A stretch of 37,170 nucleotides of DNA, from the NCBI GenBank assembly GCA_002311635.1, contig DBZJ01000128.1:1-37170 (forward strand), in the 5' to 3' direction. Source of the DNA: Syntrophaceae bacterium UBA1163 (GTDB lineage: Bacteria > Desulfobacterota > BSN033 > UBA1163). The notes under the pieces are model-generated. The model was given only the letters and a program-made list of their open reading frames with translations, had not been told where the DNA came from and made no database searches. Numbering within the stretch: position 1 is the stretch's first letter; every line of letters starts with the position of its first letter. Below are positions 1 to 7,631 of the stretch, in pieces. The translations under genes and the position numbers were made by a program.

Positions 1-860
1 AGGTCGGGAGGGATTTCTTTCTGGCCTTTTCTCCAGAGAGGGAAGATCCGGGAAACAAGCAATTCACAACGCACCAAATTCCAAAGGTTGTTGCCGGAGT
101 GACTTTATCCTGTCAAAAAGTTGTCACAGCCCTATACAGTCAAATCATCAAGAAAGTTATACCCGTTTCCTCCCCTCGAGTCGCAGAGTTGACTAAACTC
201 CTCGAAAATATTTACCGAAGCGTAAATATTGCCTTAGTCAATGAATTGAAAATGTTAGCGGACCGAATGGGCATAGACATTTGGGAGGTCATCGAAGCCG
301 CCAGTACCAAGCCTTTCGGGTTTTCTCCATTTTATCCGGGTCCTGGTATGGGAGGCCATTGTATTCCTATCGATCCCTATTATCTCTCCTGGAAAGCCCG
401 TGAATATGATTTCACAACAAGATTTATTTTCTTGGCAGGAGAAATTAATGTTCACATTCCTTATTATGTCGTCGCCAAGATTCAAGATGCCCTGAATGGT
501 AGGGGGAAAAGTATAAAAGGATCAAAAATCTTGATCTTGGGAGTCGCTTATAAAAAAGATGTTGACGACGCCAGAGAATCTCCTGCCCTGGCCATCATGA
601 ATCTCCTCCAGAAAAAAGGGGCGACCATCCTCTATCATGACCCGTATATCCCGTCGCTTCCCTCTTTTAGAAAATACTCTTTTAAGCTAAAATCTTCCTC
701 TCTCACAGAGCGACTCCTCCGCCAAATCGATGCGGCCGTGGTCGTCACAGACCACAGCATCGATTATCAGCGGATTGTCAGGCTCGCTCCCCTTGTCATC
801 GATACTCGGAATGTAACGAAGGGCATGGATCGATGGAAGAGGAAGATTGTGAAGGCATGA
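1..860 (+). CDS. wbpA: UDP-N-acetyl-D-glucosamine 6-dehydrogenase (WbpA-like), 3' part
   Basis: This is a nucleotide-sugar dehydrogenase that oxidises the C6 hydroxyl of a UDP-sugar to a uronic acid with NAD, supplying precursors for surface polysaccharide. The reading frame is open from base 3, so the gene begins outside the window and the NAD-binding N-terminus is missing; the GTG at 99 is internal. About 285 of a usual 430 or so residues are present. Visible motifs are DFFLAFSPEREDPGN at the left edge, the central dimerisation helix (ELTKLLENIYRSVNIALVNE) and GPGMGGHCIPIDPYYLSWKA, where Cys is the catalytic nucleophile. The C-terminal UDP-binding domain follows (ILILGVAYKKDVDDARESPA). The SPEREDPGN and HCIPIDPYYLSWKA signatures fit WbpA better than UDP-glucose dehydrogenase, but substrate specificity is inferred. 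It converges on the glycosylase gene. Confidence 0.9.
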   Translation, partial: VGRDFFLAFSPEREDPGNKQFTTHQIPKVVAGVTLSCQKVVTALYSQIIKKVIPVSSPRVAELTKLLENIYRSVNIALVNELKMLADRMGIDIWEVIEAASTKPFGFSPFYPGPGMGGHCIPIDPYYLSWKAREYDFTTRFIFLAGEINVHIPYYVVAKIQDALNGRGKSIKGSKILILGVAYKKDVDDARESPALAIMNLLQKKGATILYHDPYIPSLPSFRKYSFKLKSSSLTERLLRQIDAAVVVTDHSIDYQRIVRLAPLVIDTRNVTKGMDRWKRKIVKA

Positions 861-894
861 CCCGAGGATTCTGAGGCTTAAACCCCTCTCTATT

Positions 895-915
895 CCCCCC
901 TTAACTTAAGGGGGG
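895..915. terminator. Perfect palindrome between convergent genes
   Basis: Six C plus TTAA, one central base, then TTAA plus six G form a perfect 10-bp inverted repeat. It lies in the 66-base gap between two convergent genes (stops at 860 and 927). It probably acts as a two-way transcription stop, although neither side has a proper T run. Confidence 0.5.
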
Positions 916-926
916 ATGAAGGGGGG

Positions 927-1739
927 TTACGGGTGGTTTCTCCAGAAATGGTAGAGATACAGCTGGGCATACCCTGCATAGGGTCCGAAATGATTCGATA
1001 CAAAATCCTCCATCGCCTTCTCTCCGGTATTTCTCCCCTTGAAATAAATCTTTTGTAAACCCTTTTTTATCCAAGTATCCATTGGAAAGGCTTCAAGGAA
1101 ATCCAGGGAATAGAGGAGGACGCAATCGGCAACCTTTCTCCCCACGCCGGGAAGCCGCATCAAATTTTCTTTAGCCGTCTTATAAGGTAACTCTTTGAGC
1201 AGGAGAAGCTGCTTCCGGTCCGTACAAAGGCTGGCATTCACCAGGTAATGTGTTCTAAACCCTGCCCTGGCCGATTCTAGCTGAAGCGGATTTTTTATGG
1301 ATTCGGGTTCAGGAAATCGGTAACCCACGTAGTTTCCCCAGGCAACCTTTTCTCCCGAGGATCTGCAGACATGTTCGATGATACAGCGGATATGCGAGAC
1401 AGCCTTCGCCGAAGAGCATAAGAACGAAAGTAGACATTCCCATGGATCTTGTCGGATCAGTCTCATCCCTCGATATTCTCGTATGGCTTGATGGATCGCC
1501 GGGTCCCGGTCGATCTCCTTCAATATGGAATCGAAAGATTCCTCCAGTCTGAAAAAATGGATCAGGAGAGGTTCTTCAATCCCCTCATAGAAAAGGAAAT
1601 CTCCCTTCTGCCAGAGGGAAAAAATCCGATCCGAGGAATGAACGATGTAGGTATCGAAAACTTTGGTAAATCGAAAAAATTGCCCGCACTCTAAGGTATG
1701 TCTAAGCGAAAAATGAGGAATTTGGAGTCGGTCGGTCAT
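927..1739 (-). CDS. OGG-type DNA glycosylase / AP lyase (HhH-GPD)
   Basis: This is a base-excision repair enzyme of the 8-oxoguanine DNA glycosylase (OGG1-like) family, 270 residues. The N-terminal OGG domain (about residues 5-110) has HTLECGQFFRF, typical of the beta-sheet region that precedes the helix-hairpin-helix fold. The HhH-GPD core has LPGVGRKVADC with catalytic Lys202 and PMDTW with catalytic Asp221, so base removal and the Schiff-base lyase chemistry should both be intact. The likely lesion is 8-oxoguanine paired with C, from family knowledge. ATG at 1739 is preceded by a G-rich stretch that can serve as ribosome binding site. It is the last gene of the minus-strand block and converges on the sugar dehydrogenase. 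Confidence 0.88.
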   Translation of the reverse strand: MTDRLQIPHFSLRHTLECGQFFRFTKVFDTYIVHSSDRIFSLWQKGDFLFYEGIEEPLLIHFFRLEESFDSILKEIDRDPAIHQAIREYRGMRLIRQDPWECLLSFLCSSAKAVSHIRCIIEHVCRSSGEKVAWGNYVGYRFPEPESIKNPLQLESARAGFRTHYLVNASLCTDRKQLLLLKELPYKTAKENLMRLPGVGRKVADCVLLYSLDFLEAFPMDTWIKKGLQKIYFKGRNTGEKAMEDFVSNHFGPYAGYAQLYLYHFWRNHP

Positions 1740-1836
1740 TCATTTTCCCATCCCCCCCACTCTCTCCCTGCCTTCGTGCAGCAAAGCGGGATTTCACGCA
1801 GATGGGCACCAGGGGACTCGATCGAGGTCATGAGAT

Positions 1837-2110
1837 TTAGTCTCTGCCGGCTGAGAACGCTTTCCTGTTCAATTCATGAACTTTTGGAGGAAGGTAATTC
1901 AGAATTGTCTTTAGCCAAAGATTTTCATCGACCTCAAAACATTTCGACATGGCACCTAAGAGCACGACATTTGCCCCCCCGGGCATCCCCTAACTGCAGT
2001 GCGATCTCCGTTCCCTTTACCAGGTAAAAATTTCTAATTCTTGATCGAATCGTCTCGGGGATGGCTTCAGGATATTCCATCTCCCCCAAATTGACGGCCG
2101 GAGGCGACAT
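1837..2110 (-). pseudogene. iorB: C-terminal remnant of indolepyruvate ferredoxin oxidoreductase beta subunit
   Basis: The minus strand reads VNLGEMEYPEAIPETI, then a stretch containing FYLVKGTEIALQLGDAR, then ANVVLLGAMS and finally LPPKVHELNRKAFSAGRD with a stop at 1837-1839. ANVVLLGA and LPPKxxELNxKAFxxGR match the C-terminus of IorB-type gamma-domain subunits of 2-oxoacid:ferredoxin oxidoreductases. The frame is broken within a run of seven G (minus strand; 1974-1980). Six G would restore it, so this could be a real frameshift or a sequencing error. Only about 80 of roughly 190 residues remain, and the segment directly follows the iorA start. It is identified from remembered family motifs, not a search. 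Confidence 0.65.
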
Positions 2111-2381
2111 AGGAGAGCGTCATAAAAGGGTCAGCCGCCACGTTTCCCCCGACATGTTTCATACAGGCCATTGTTCGGGCACCTGCCAAGGAGGCCCCAA
2201 AGCAGACTTCCAACGCCACCTTTTCATTGGGCGACCATTCGGCATAAATTTCCTTGTACTCCCTAGCGACGGTTTCTAAAATCTCTGTGCTCGGTGTGCC
2301 GGGGTACGCAGCAGCTACCTTTACCCCGGCTTCGAAAGCTCCTCTCGCCATGGCTTCATTTCCACTCATTATTTTTCTCAT
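2111..2381 (-). pseudogene. iorA: N-terminal remnant of indolepyruvate ferredoxin oxidoreductase alpha subunit
   Basis: The first 90 or so residues match the thiamine-diphosphate alpha subunit IorA: GNEAMARGAFEAGVKVAAAY, PGTPSTEI, EWSPNEKVALEV, GASLAGARTMACMKHVGGN and AADPFMTLSYV. The family is about 600 residues, but the match ends at TLSYV. In this frame translation stops at 2067-2069 after a dozen unrelated residues, while the next frame carries the end of iorB. A good ribosome binding site (AGGAGCTCT then ATG) is still present. The remnant lies about 100 bases downstream of the TPR gene on the same strand. An internal deletion of some 2 kb joining iorA to iorB is the simplest explanation; an assembly collapse is the alternative. 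Confidence 0.75.
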
Positions 2382-2483
2382 AGAGCTCCTGTTGGCTTAG
2401 TCCAAAACGGAAGTCACAATTTACTGGCATGGATATATATGTGACGCCGATTTTTGTTGCTTAAGTCATTTTCCACGTCCGCC

Positions 2484-3185
2484 TTATTTCTCGAGGTCGG
2501 AGACCTTTCTCAAAACGATATTCGTCGTCTCCGACTTTTTAGAAACGCTTATGAAATTCTTATAATTTTCAAGTGCCTCCTTAGTCTTTCCCATCTTTTC
2601 ATAACACCGACCCAGCCCTAAATAGGCATTGGCTGATTGGAAACCCTCCCCCAAACCAACGAGCCTTTGGTAAGCATCCGCTGCCTTTTGATATTCTTTC
2701 TTACCTTCATAAGAGTAACCAAGCCCGTCCAGAGCAAATGACCGAAAAAGTTTTTCCTTCCCCGTTTTTCCCAGAAAGGCCTCGTAGGCTTTAATGGCAT
2801 CGTCAAATTCACCCAACCGAAGATAGATGTTCCCCTTAAATAGCAATGCGATTTCCCCCGACGAAGTTCTCGGATATTTTGTGATGACCTCATCAAATTT
2901 TTCCAAAACAGTTCTATATTCTTGGGGCGAACCGTCGCGGTACGGAGAACTGACCATTTGATAACTTTCCACGGCCAAATGAAACATCAGGTAGGCATTC
3001 TCCTCATTTTTCTTTTTCCACTTTTCAAGAGAAAAAATGCACAGTAGGAGGATCAGAACAATCCCCGCCCCTACCGCGATAGACCTGGAATGGTGGGTGA
3101 TAAAAAGAAAGGTCCTTTCGGTAAGAGTGATGAATTCATCAGGCTTTTTTAATTTCTTTTTTATAATCTTTTTTGTCCTCGTCAT
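2484..3185 (-). CDS. Membrane-anchored tetratricopeptide-repeat protein (YfgM-like layout)
   Basis: This 233-residue protein has a strongly basic cytoplasmic N-terminus (residues 1-20, many Lys), one hydrophobic segment at about 36-53 and a C-terminal region of TPR-type helical pairs (about 75-225). Typical TPR pieces are YLRLGEFDDAIKAYEAFL, LDGLGYSYEGKKEYQKAADA and LGLGRCYEKMGKTKEALENY. The layout resembles YfgM-type inner-membrane TPR proteins that assist envelope protein handling; that role is inference. ATG at 3185 follows AAAGGA with nine bases of spacing. It begins 25 bases after the selB stop and is probably co-transcribed with selB, although no functional link to selenocysteine is evident. 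Confidence 0.75.
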   Translation of the reverse strand: MTRTKKIIKKKLKKPDEFITLTERTFLFITHHSRSIAVGAGIVLILLLCIFSLEKWKKKNEENAYLMFHLAVESYQMVSSPYRDGSPQEYRTVLEKFDEVITKYPRTSSGEIALLFKGNIYLRLGEFDDAIKAYEAFLGKTGKEKLFRSFALDGLGYSYEGKKEYQKAADAYQRLVGLGEGFQSANAYLGLGRCYEKMGKTKEALENYKNFISVSKKSETTNIVLRKVSDLEK

Positions 3186-3210
3186 CTCAAATCATCCTTT
3201 GTATGTAAAA

Positions 3211-5145
3211 TTATGATAACTTTTTTTCAGGACTCTGGGAAGTCCCCCTCAGCACTCTCTTCTCCCCCAGCCGAAGCGTCAATTTGATTTGATCAAAGTA
3301 CTCAATGAAAGGGATAGCATATTTTCTTGAGACCTTGGTCATCTCTTTAAACTGAGGGGTGGTAATCTCTCGATGGCTCTTTAAATAGGCGACCAATTCC
3401 TGTTTCAGGTTTTCGAACGAGACTTGATGGAGATAAATTTCACCCTTAATTTTGAACAATGTCCCTTGGTGGACGAGATGTTCAAAAATGGCCCGAACCT
3501 CTTCCTCTTTCTCAGACCATTGCTCCGACAATTCTTTCGGAGAGGGCGGTTGAAGTCCTCCCTCCAGAACGGCTTCCTCCACCCGCTTTACCAAACCCTT
3601 CTCATCGGTAGACGAGACTTGGTGGCTGGGAAGCCTCAACTTATCTTTCTCCAACACAACTTCTTTCGATTGGATGAGCTGATTGATGAGGATTTGAAAA
3701 AGCTTGATTTCCACCTCCGGAGGAAGCTTCGTCCTTAGTTCCTCTTTGGATAATCCAGATTTCATTGGGAATCTCTGATGAAATTCTCTCAACTGCGTCA
3801 GAGCCAATTCTTTCAGAGCGTGATATTGTCCCCTCTCGATGACTTTCAGTTTTTCAGGATCGATGAGTAAAAGAACTTGTCTTTCTACCATCTTTCTAAT
3901 GACAGACTGAACCTCAGCGGGCGACATCTCGACTCGGTTTAATAGATTTTCAAGGGTAATACCCCCCATCCCTGCATGCTGAATGTGCTGCAGGAGCGTT
4001 TGTTCATTCGTACCCTCTTTGAGGAGCGTCAGATCGGCGATTACTGAAGAGGAAAACCTCCTGTGTTTGTCCGGATGACCGTCCAGAACAACTCCTCCAC
4101 CTATGGTTTGGATCGCTGCAGAACCCCGGATGACAAAGGTGTCCTGGGGTAAAGCCACCACCGGGCGTTCCAATCGCAGTTGGACGAAGCCTCCTTCTCC
4201 TGGCGGCAGCTCTTCCCGATCGAGGAGAAAGATGGATGCGTGGGTGAGAGAGGTGCCGATATGAAATCTCGGCTTGGTCCGGTGCTTCAGGGGTCTGGGC
4301 GCATCGGGTAGATATTCAAGATAAGCATCAATAAGTTCTGTCGGTCTAAGGGTGTTTGGCCGTATGAGAACGTCCCCCCTCTCGACTGCCGACGTCTCGA
4401 TTCCTTGCAGATTCACGGCTGTTCGCTGCCCTGCAAAGGCTTTTTCTACGCTTTTATTATAGACCTGGAGGTTCCTGACCTTCCCTTCTACCCCTGAAGG
4501 GAGGATTTGAACTGTCTCTCCCAAAGAAAGGCTACCGGAAATCATGGTCCCCGTCACAACGGTTCCAAAACCTTTTATGATGAAGACACGGTCGATCGGC
4601 AAGCGAAATAAGCCATCCGCCGATCTTCCCTCAATCTCTCGTGAGAGCAAATCAAGTGTGGAAAGGAGTTGAGGAATCCCTTCCCCTGTTACCGAGGAAA
4701 CGGCAAGGATCGGGGCGTCTTTTAAGAAAGTTTCCTGGACTATTTCGCGCACTTCCTCCTTAACCAACTCCAATAATTCCCGGTCAACCAAATCGATCTT
4801 GGTCAGAACAACCAGCCCTTTTTTCACTTTCAAAAGTTTACAAATATCTAAATGCTCTCTCGTCTGGGGCATGACCCCCTCGTCCGCAGCGATGATCAAA
4901 GCAACCAGGTCGATCCCCCAAGCCCCCCCCACCATATGTTTTACAAACTTTTCATGGCCAGGGACGTCAATGATTCCAAGCCGTATCCCGCTAGGCAGGT
5001 CTAAGAAGGTGAATCCGAGTTCAGTGGTAATCCCTCTTTCCCTTTCCTCCTTGAGCCTATCCGTATCCACGCCTGTAAGAGCCTTCACAAGGGAGGTCTT
5101 TCCGTGGTCAATGTGCCCCGCAGTTCCAAGAATGACATGTTTCAT
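3211..5145 (-). CDS. selB: Selenocysteine-specific translation elongation factor SelB
   Basis: SelB is the GTPase that delivers selenocysteinyl-tRNA to UGA codons marked by a SECIS hairpin. The 644-residue length is normal. The N-terminal GTPase domain shows G1 GHIDHGKTS (residues 10-18), the RGITTELGF switch region, G3 DVPGHEKF and G4 LTKID. EF-Tu-like domains II and III follow (FIIKGFGTVVTGTMISG). The C-terminal third consists of winged-helix repeats that bind SECIS RNA (for example MGGITLENLLNRVEMSPAEV, and a last repeat ending near the C-terminus). Translation starts at MKHVILGTAGH. A sigma70-like promoter lies just upstream. No selA, selD or tRNA-Sec gene is seen in the window, so they must be elsewhere if the system is complete. 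Confidence 0.95.
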   Translation of the reverse strand: MKHVILGTAGHIDHGKTSLVKALTGVDTDRLKEERERGITTELGFTFLDLPSGIRLGIIDVPGHEKFVKHMVGGAWGIDLVALIIAADEGVMPQTREHLDICKLLKVKKGLVVLTKIDLVDRELLELVKEEVREIVQETFLKDAPILAVSSVTGEGIPQLLSTLDLLSREIEGRSADGLFRLPIDRVFIIKGFGTVVTGTMISGSLSLGETVQILPSGVEGKVRNLQVYNKSVEKAFAGQRTAVNLQGIETSAVERGDVLIRPNTLRPTELIDAYLEYLPDAPRPLKHRTKPRFHIGTSLTHASIFLLDREELPPGEGGFVQLRLERPVVALPQDTFVIRGSAAIQTIGGGVVLDGHPDKHRRFSSSVIADLTLLKEGTNEQTLLQHIQHAGMGGITLENLLNRVEMSPAEVQSVIRKMVERQVLLLIDPEKLKVIERGQYHALKELALTQLREFHQRFPMKSGLSKEELRTKLPPEVEIKLFQILINQLIQSKEVVLEKDKLRLPSHQVSSTDEKGLVKRVEEAVLEGGLQPPSPKELSEQWSEKEEEVRAIFEHLVHQGTLFKIKGEIYLHQVSFENLKQELVAYLKSHREITTPQFKEMTKVSRKYAIPFIEYFDQIKLTLRLGEKRVLRGTSQSPEKKLS

Positions 5146-5177
5146 CAGCCAGCCCTATGGACAGCAATAGTCTACTA

Positions 5178-5206
5178 AAGATAACAAAAAGCCCTCTGTC
5201 TTTCAA
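5178..5206 (-). promoter_or_regulatory. Probable sigma70 promoter of selB
   Basis: On the minus strand a TTGAAA -35 (5201-5206) and a TATCTT -10 (5178-5183) are separated by 17 bases, and lie about 32 bases before the selB ATG. This was recognised by eye from consensus only. Confidence 0.45.
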
Positions 5207-5741
5207 TTCTATTTCTTTTCTATTTCTTTCCCCTGTCAAATGATAAGTAGTACAGCTCAAGAAAGAGGAAAAATCCAAACAGGGTCACAGGAAAGTCCTG
5301 ATATATTGAACGCGAATAATGCATGCTTCTCCATGATAGGACTTTCCTACGATAGCCATGTGGGCCCCCTTCTTTTGTTGATTCCATCGCTATCTCCTGC
5401 TGACGAGTGAAGCAAGAGGTTCAAGATCAAGGGAAAGAAGGCAGTGCTGCCATCGGATGCAGAAAAATCAAGGCTTAGAAGAGTGGGTTCTTCCGATGTT
5501 CAATTCCTGTTGAAAAATATGCTTCCGCGGTACGTAGCTCTTCAATTCTTTTACGTAATTAGATTTGAGCATAAATCGATTCAAAAAATATCCTGAGTTT
5601 TCAATAGGTTATTTCTTTGTGGCTTATGGCTGACAAAACACAACATCTTGTGGTTTAACAGAGGACTTACCAAACCTTGATGTTCATAACCTGTTTATAT
5701 GCTATTCCTCGGAGACCAGATTCTTGCTTTCTTCCGATAAC
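5207..5741. other. Long gap between selB and the HU gene, no gene recognised
   Basis: About 535 bases separate the selB promoter from the HU terminator. No tRNA cloverleaf, known RNA or recognisable protein was found. A plus-strand frame from 5240 to 5596 is open apart from one TGA at 5408-5410, but neither half resembles a family I know, and no SECIS-like hairpin follows the TGA. An 11-bp inverted repeat (5289-5348) is the only clear structure. Confidence 0.5.
5289..5348. repeat. 11-bp perfect inverted repeat with 38-base loop
   Basis: AGGAAAGTCCT (5289-5299) and AGGACTTTCCT (5338-5348) are exact reverse complements. They could form a long hairpin or be paired protein sites. Nothing like terminal transposon ends plus a transposase is present between them. 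Confidence 0.6.
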
Positions 5742-5779
5742 AAAAAGAGGGGAGGAATTCATCTTCTTCCCCTCTTTTT
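5742..5779 (-). terminator. Rho-independent terminator of the HU gene
   Basis: On the minus strand a 16-bp stem with one mismatch (arms 5764-5779 and 5742-5757) closes a six-base loop, and the last arm ends in CTCTTTTTG. It sits about 35 bases after the HU stop codon. Confidence 0.8.
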
Positions 5780-5814
5780 CAAGGTTTATAAAACAGGATT
5801 TAATCTATTAGAGA

Positions 5815-6087
5815 TTACTTTACCGCAATCTTCAGCAGATTACCTGCTTTGAATTTTGCCACTCTGGTGGAAGGAATCTTGATTTCCTTTCCAGTTTGTG
5901 GATTTCTGCCCGTTCTTGCCCTCCTCCTCGCCACAGAGAAGGTTCCAAATCCTGTTAAGGCCAGCTTGTCTCCTTTTTTTAATGCCTTGGTCACCGTATT
6001 AGTAAATGCATTGAGGGCCTTCTCAGCTGACGCTTTCGAGAGCTTGGCTTCCTTCCCTATGCTGGCGATCAATTCCGCCTTCGTCAT
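5815..6087 (-). CDS. HU-family DNA-binding protein
   Basis: This small basic histone-like protein bends and compacts DNA as a dimer. It has 90 residues from the ATG at 6087. That start is set by a near-perfect ribosome binding site, AAAGGAGGTGAT, six bases upstream; a GTG three codons earlier overlaps that site and is unlikely to be used. Family marks are MTKAELI, the helical N-terminal half, GDKLALTGFGTFSV, and the DNA-binding arm RTGRNPQTGKEIKIP with the intercalating proline in GRNPQTG. It is a single gene with its own promoter (6163-6192) and terminator (5742-5779), consistent with a highly expressed nucleoid protein. HU and the HU-like IHF subunits cannot be told apart with certainty, but length and sequence favour HU. 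Confidence 0.95.
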   Translation of the reverse strand: MTKAELIASIGKEAKLSKASAEKALNAFTNTVTKALKKGDKLALTGFGTFSVARRRARTGRNPQTGKEIKIPSTRVAKFKAGNLLKIAVK

Positions 6088-6162
6088 GTAAATCACCTCC
6101 TTTTATTGGGGGAAATATTTTCTGTGATAGAGAATGGTATCGGGTTACTAAAAACGATGCCC

Positions 6163-6192
6163 ATCATAGCCTATCGCCATTTTAAAAGTCAA
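6163..6192 (-). promoter_or_regulatory. Probable sigma70 promoter of the HU gene
   Basis: On the minus strand TTGACT (6187-6192) and TATGAT (6163-6168) are separated by 18 bases, about 75 bases before the HU start. Both boxes are close to consensus. Confidence 0.65.
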
Positions 6193-6285
6193 GTCTTTAT
6201 TTTCAAGAATTTAATCTTCTTATCCATGACATTTCCTATTATATAAAACCTCCTCATATTGAAACTTCCCCGTTTTTTCCGCGAC

Positions 6286-6335
6286 ATTCCTGCGCAGGCA
6301 GGAATCCAGTTTTCTCCCCCGATCTCCTGGATTCC
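6286..6335. repeat. Palindromic intergenic repeat, REP-like
   Basis: ATTCCTGCGCAGGCAGGAAT (6286-6305) is an imperfect palindrome. Its right end GGAATCCAG (6301-6309) pairs exactly with CTGGATTCC (6327-6335). Alternative hairpins of this type are common as dispersed repeats. Here the element lies just downstream of the HD-domain gene stop and may help end its transcript. Confidence 0.5.
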
Positions 6336-6364
6336 CGTTTCCATTGGAATCGCCCAAAGGGACA

Positions 6365-6928
6365 CTAAAACTGTGGCATCTCTTTTACCAATCCAGATGC
6401 CAAGGCATTGGGGTCAATCTGCAGAATCATAAAGATTTTATTCTCAACGCGACGGATTTCCCTGTTTAGTTGCCCTAAGGTCTTCCTGCCGCTCGGCTGT
6501 TTGCCATATCTCTCTATGAGATCTTTAAACCTCTCCTCCAACGGAACAATCCGATCATGCATCACGCGTTTATCCGCATAGTTTACGACTTCTTCTTCAG
6601 AGACGGCCGATGGATTTCCTTCTTTCTCTAACCTGATATGTTGCGCCACGACCTCCCCTACCCTTTCGTATCCCATTCCTTTCAAGAGCTGACAGCCCAT
6701 TTTGGCGTGATCCTCCTTTGTCTTAAGGCACTCAGTTTTGGCAAAGTCGTGCAATAAAGAGGCCGCCTCCACTAAAGCGATATCGATCCTTTGCCCTTTC
6801 TTGTTCAACTCCAGGGACAGAAAGAGGGCCACTCTTGCCACTTCGAGGCTGTGGTGAATAATATGCTCCAACATCCCGTGTTGCTCCATCAGCTTCAAGC
6901 ATTCTTCCCTGGTGGGGATCCTCTCCAT
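6365..6928 (-). CDS. HD-domain (HDIG-type) phosphohydrolase-like protein
   Basis: This HD-superfamily protein of about 187 residues is a predicted metal-dependent phosphohydrolase of unknown substrate. In the core, HSLEVARVALFLSLEL carries the first His, LVEAASLLHDFAKTECL the HD pair and VVAQHIRLE a later His; YADKRVMHD provides a distal Asp. The C-terminus is helical. Start choice is uncertain: the ATG at 6928 (MERIPTREECL) is preferred over a TTG at 6979 because the extra N-terminus looks non-coding, but neither has a clear ribosome binding site. It follows the nitroreductase gene on the same strand after a 120-base gap containing a hairpin. Similar small HDIG proteins occur widely in anaerobes without an assigned function. 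Confidence 0.75.
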   Translation of the reverse strand: MERIPTREECLKLMEQHGMLEHIIHHSLEVARVALFLSLELNKKGQRIDIALVEAASLLHDFAKTECLKTKEDHAKMGCQLLKGMGYERVGEVVAQHIRLEKEGNPSAVSEEEVVNYADKRVMHDRIVPLEERFKDLIERYGKQPSGRKTLGQLNREIRRVENKIFMILQIDPNALASGLVKEMPQF

Positions 6929-7019
6929 GAACAGTCTTGTGACCGGAATGTACCCGGAAGGCAGGATTAAGGGTTGCAAAAAATGATATTATAACCCCGG
7001 AAAGCCTGGCCGTGTACTA

Positions 7020-7040
7020 TCCCGTCTTAACTGGACGGGA
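7020..7040. terminator. Short hairpin after the nitroreductase gene
   Basis: TCCCGTC and GACGGGA form a perfect 7-bp stem with a 7-base loop, 10 bases beyond the nitroreductase stop. There is no T run on the minus strand, so it may be an attenuating or Rho-dependent site rather than a classic terminator. Confidence 0.35.
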
Positions 7041-7049
7041 AGAGCTTCA

Positions 7050-7565
7050 CTACCTTCTCAAAAGAACGGCTTTCTCCAAGGGATCTCTTTCTCCAACGCC
7101 CGATCTTTCTGCCGGGTGGCCGAATGCCACGACGGCCATCAATTCTAAATCTCCACCCACCCCTAATAACTCTCCTACCTTCTCTTTGTTTTTCAAAATC
7201 TCTCCCAGCCATACTCCTCCTAATCCCAGGGAGTGAATGGCGAGGAGCATATTTTGAATACAGGCCCCTACGGCCTGGACGTCCTTTGTTCTGTCATAAA
7301 CTCTCGAATGATCCAAGAAGACCCCGATGCAGATCGGAGCCCCTTGGATGATGGATCCAGAGTGGGTGAGGGTCGCTAAGGACTCCTTCAACACCGGATC
7401 CCGGACGACGGCAAACTTCCAGGGCTGGTTGTTTCTTCCCGAAGGGGCCCAGACAGCGGATTCAAGGATCCGATCCAGCTCGTCGTCCGAAACCGGTTCC
7501 TTGGTAAACTGACGCACGGACCTTCTCCTTCTAATGGCTTCGACGACTGGATTCACAGCATCCAT
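7050..7565 (-). CDS. Nitroreductase-family FMN oxidoreductase
   Basis: This 171-residue NAD(P)H:FMN oxidoreductase belongs to the nitroreductase superfamily, which works as homodimers binding FMN at the interface. Seen are the N-terminal FMN phosphate motif RRRRSVRQF (about residues 12-20), SAVWAPSGRNNQPWKFAVV (FMN contact), the helix ACIQNMLLAIHSLGLGGVWLG and the C-terminal AFGHPAE. The natural substrate cannot be predicted: members act on nitroaromatics, quinones, flavins or enoates. ATG at 7565 is preceded by GGGGGAAG. It lies 66 bases downstream of rmuC on the same strand and may share its transcript. Confidence 0.9.
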   Translation of the reverse strand: MDAVNPVVEAIRRRRSVRQFTKEPVSDDELDRILESAVWAPSGRNNQPWKFAVVRDPVLKESLATLTHSGSIIQGAPICIGVFLDHSRVYDRTKDVQAVGACIQNMLLAIHSLGLGGVWLGEILKNKEKVGELLGVGGDLELMAVVAFGHPAERSGVGERDPLEKAVLLRR

Positions 7566-7631
7566 CTTCTTCCCCCAAATCCATCCGAAAAAGTTTAGCC
7601 AGCCCTTATTCTAAACCTTAACCTTGTGTCC

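Noticed and set aside
99..860. GTG at 99 as start of the sugar dehydrogenase
   Set aside because: The frame continues upstream to the window edge with conserved family sequence, so this codon is internal.
1698..2027. 109-codon plus-strand frame
   Set aside because: It is the reverse of the glycosylase start and the iorB remnant and has no protein-like features.
5146..5814. tRNA-Sec gene beside selB
   Set aside because: No acceptor stem, T-loop or CCA end could be found on either strand.
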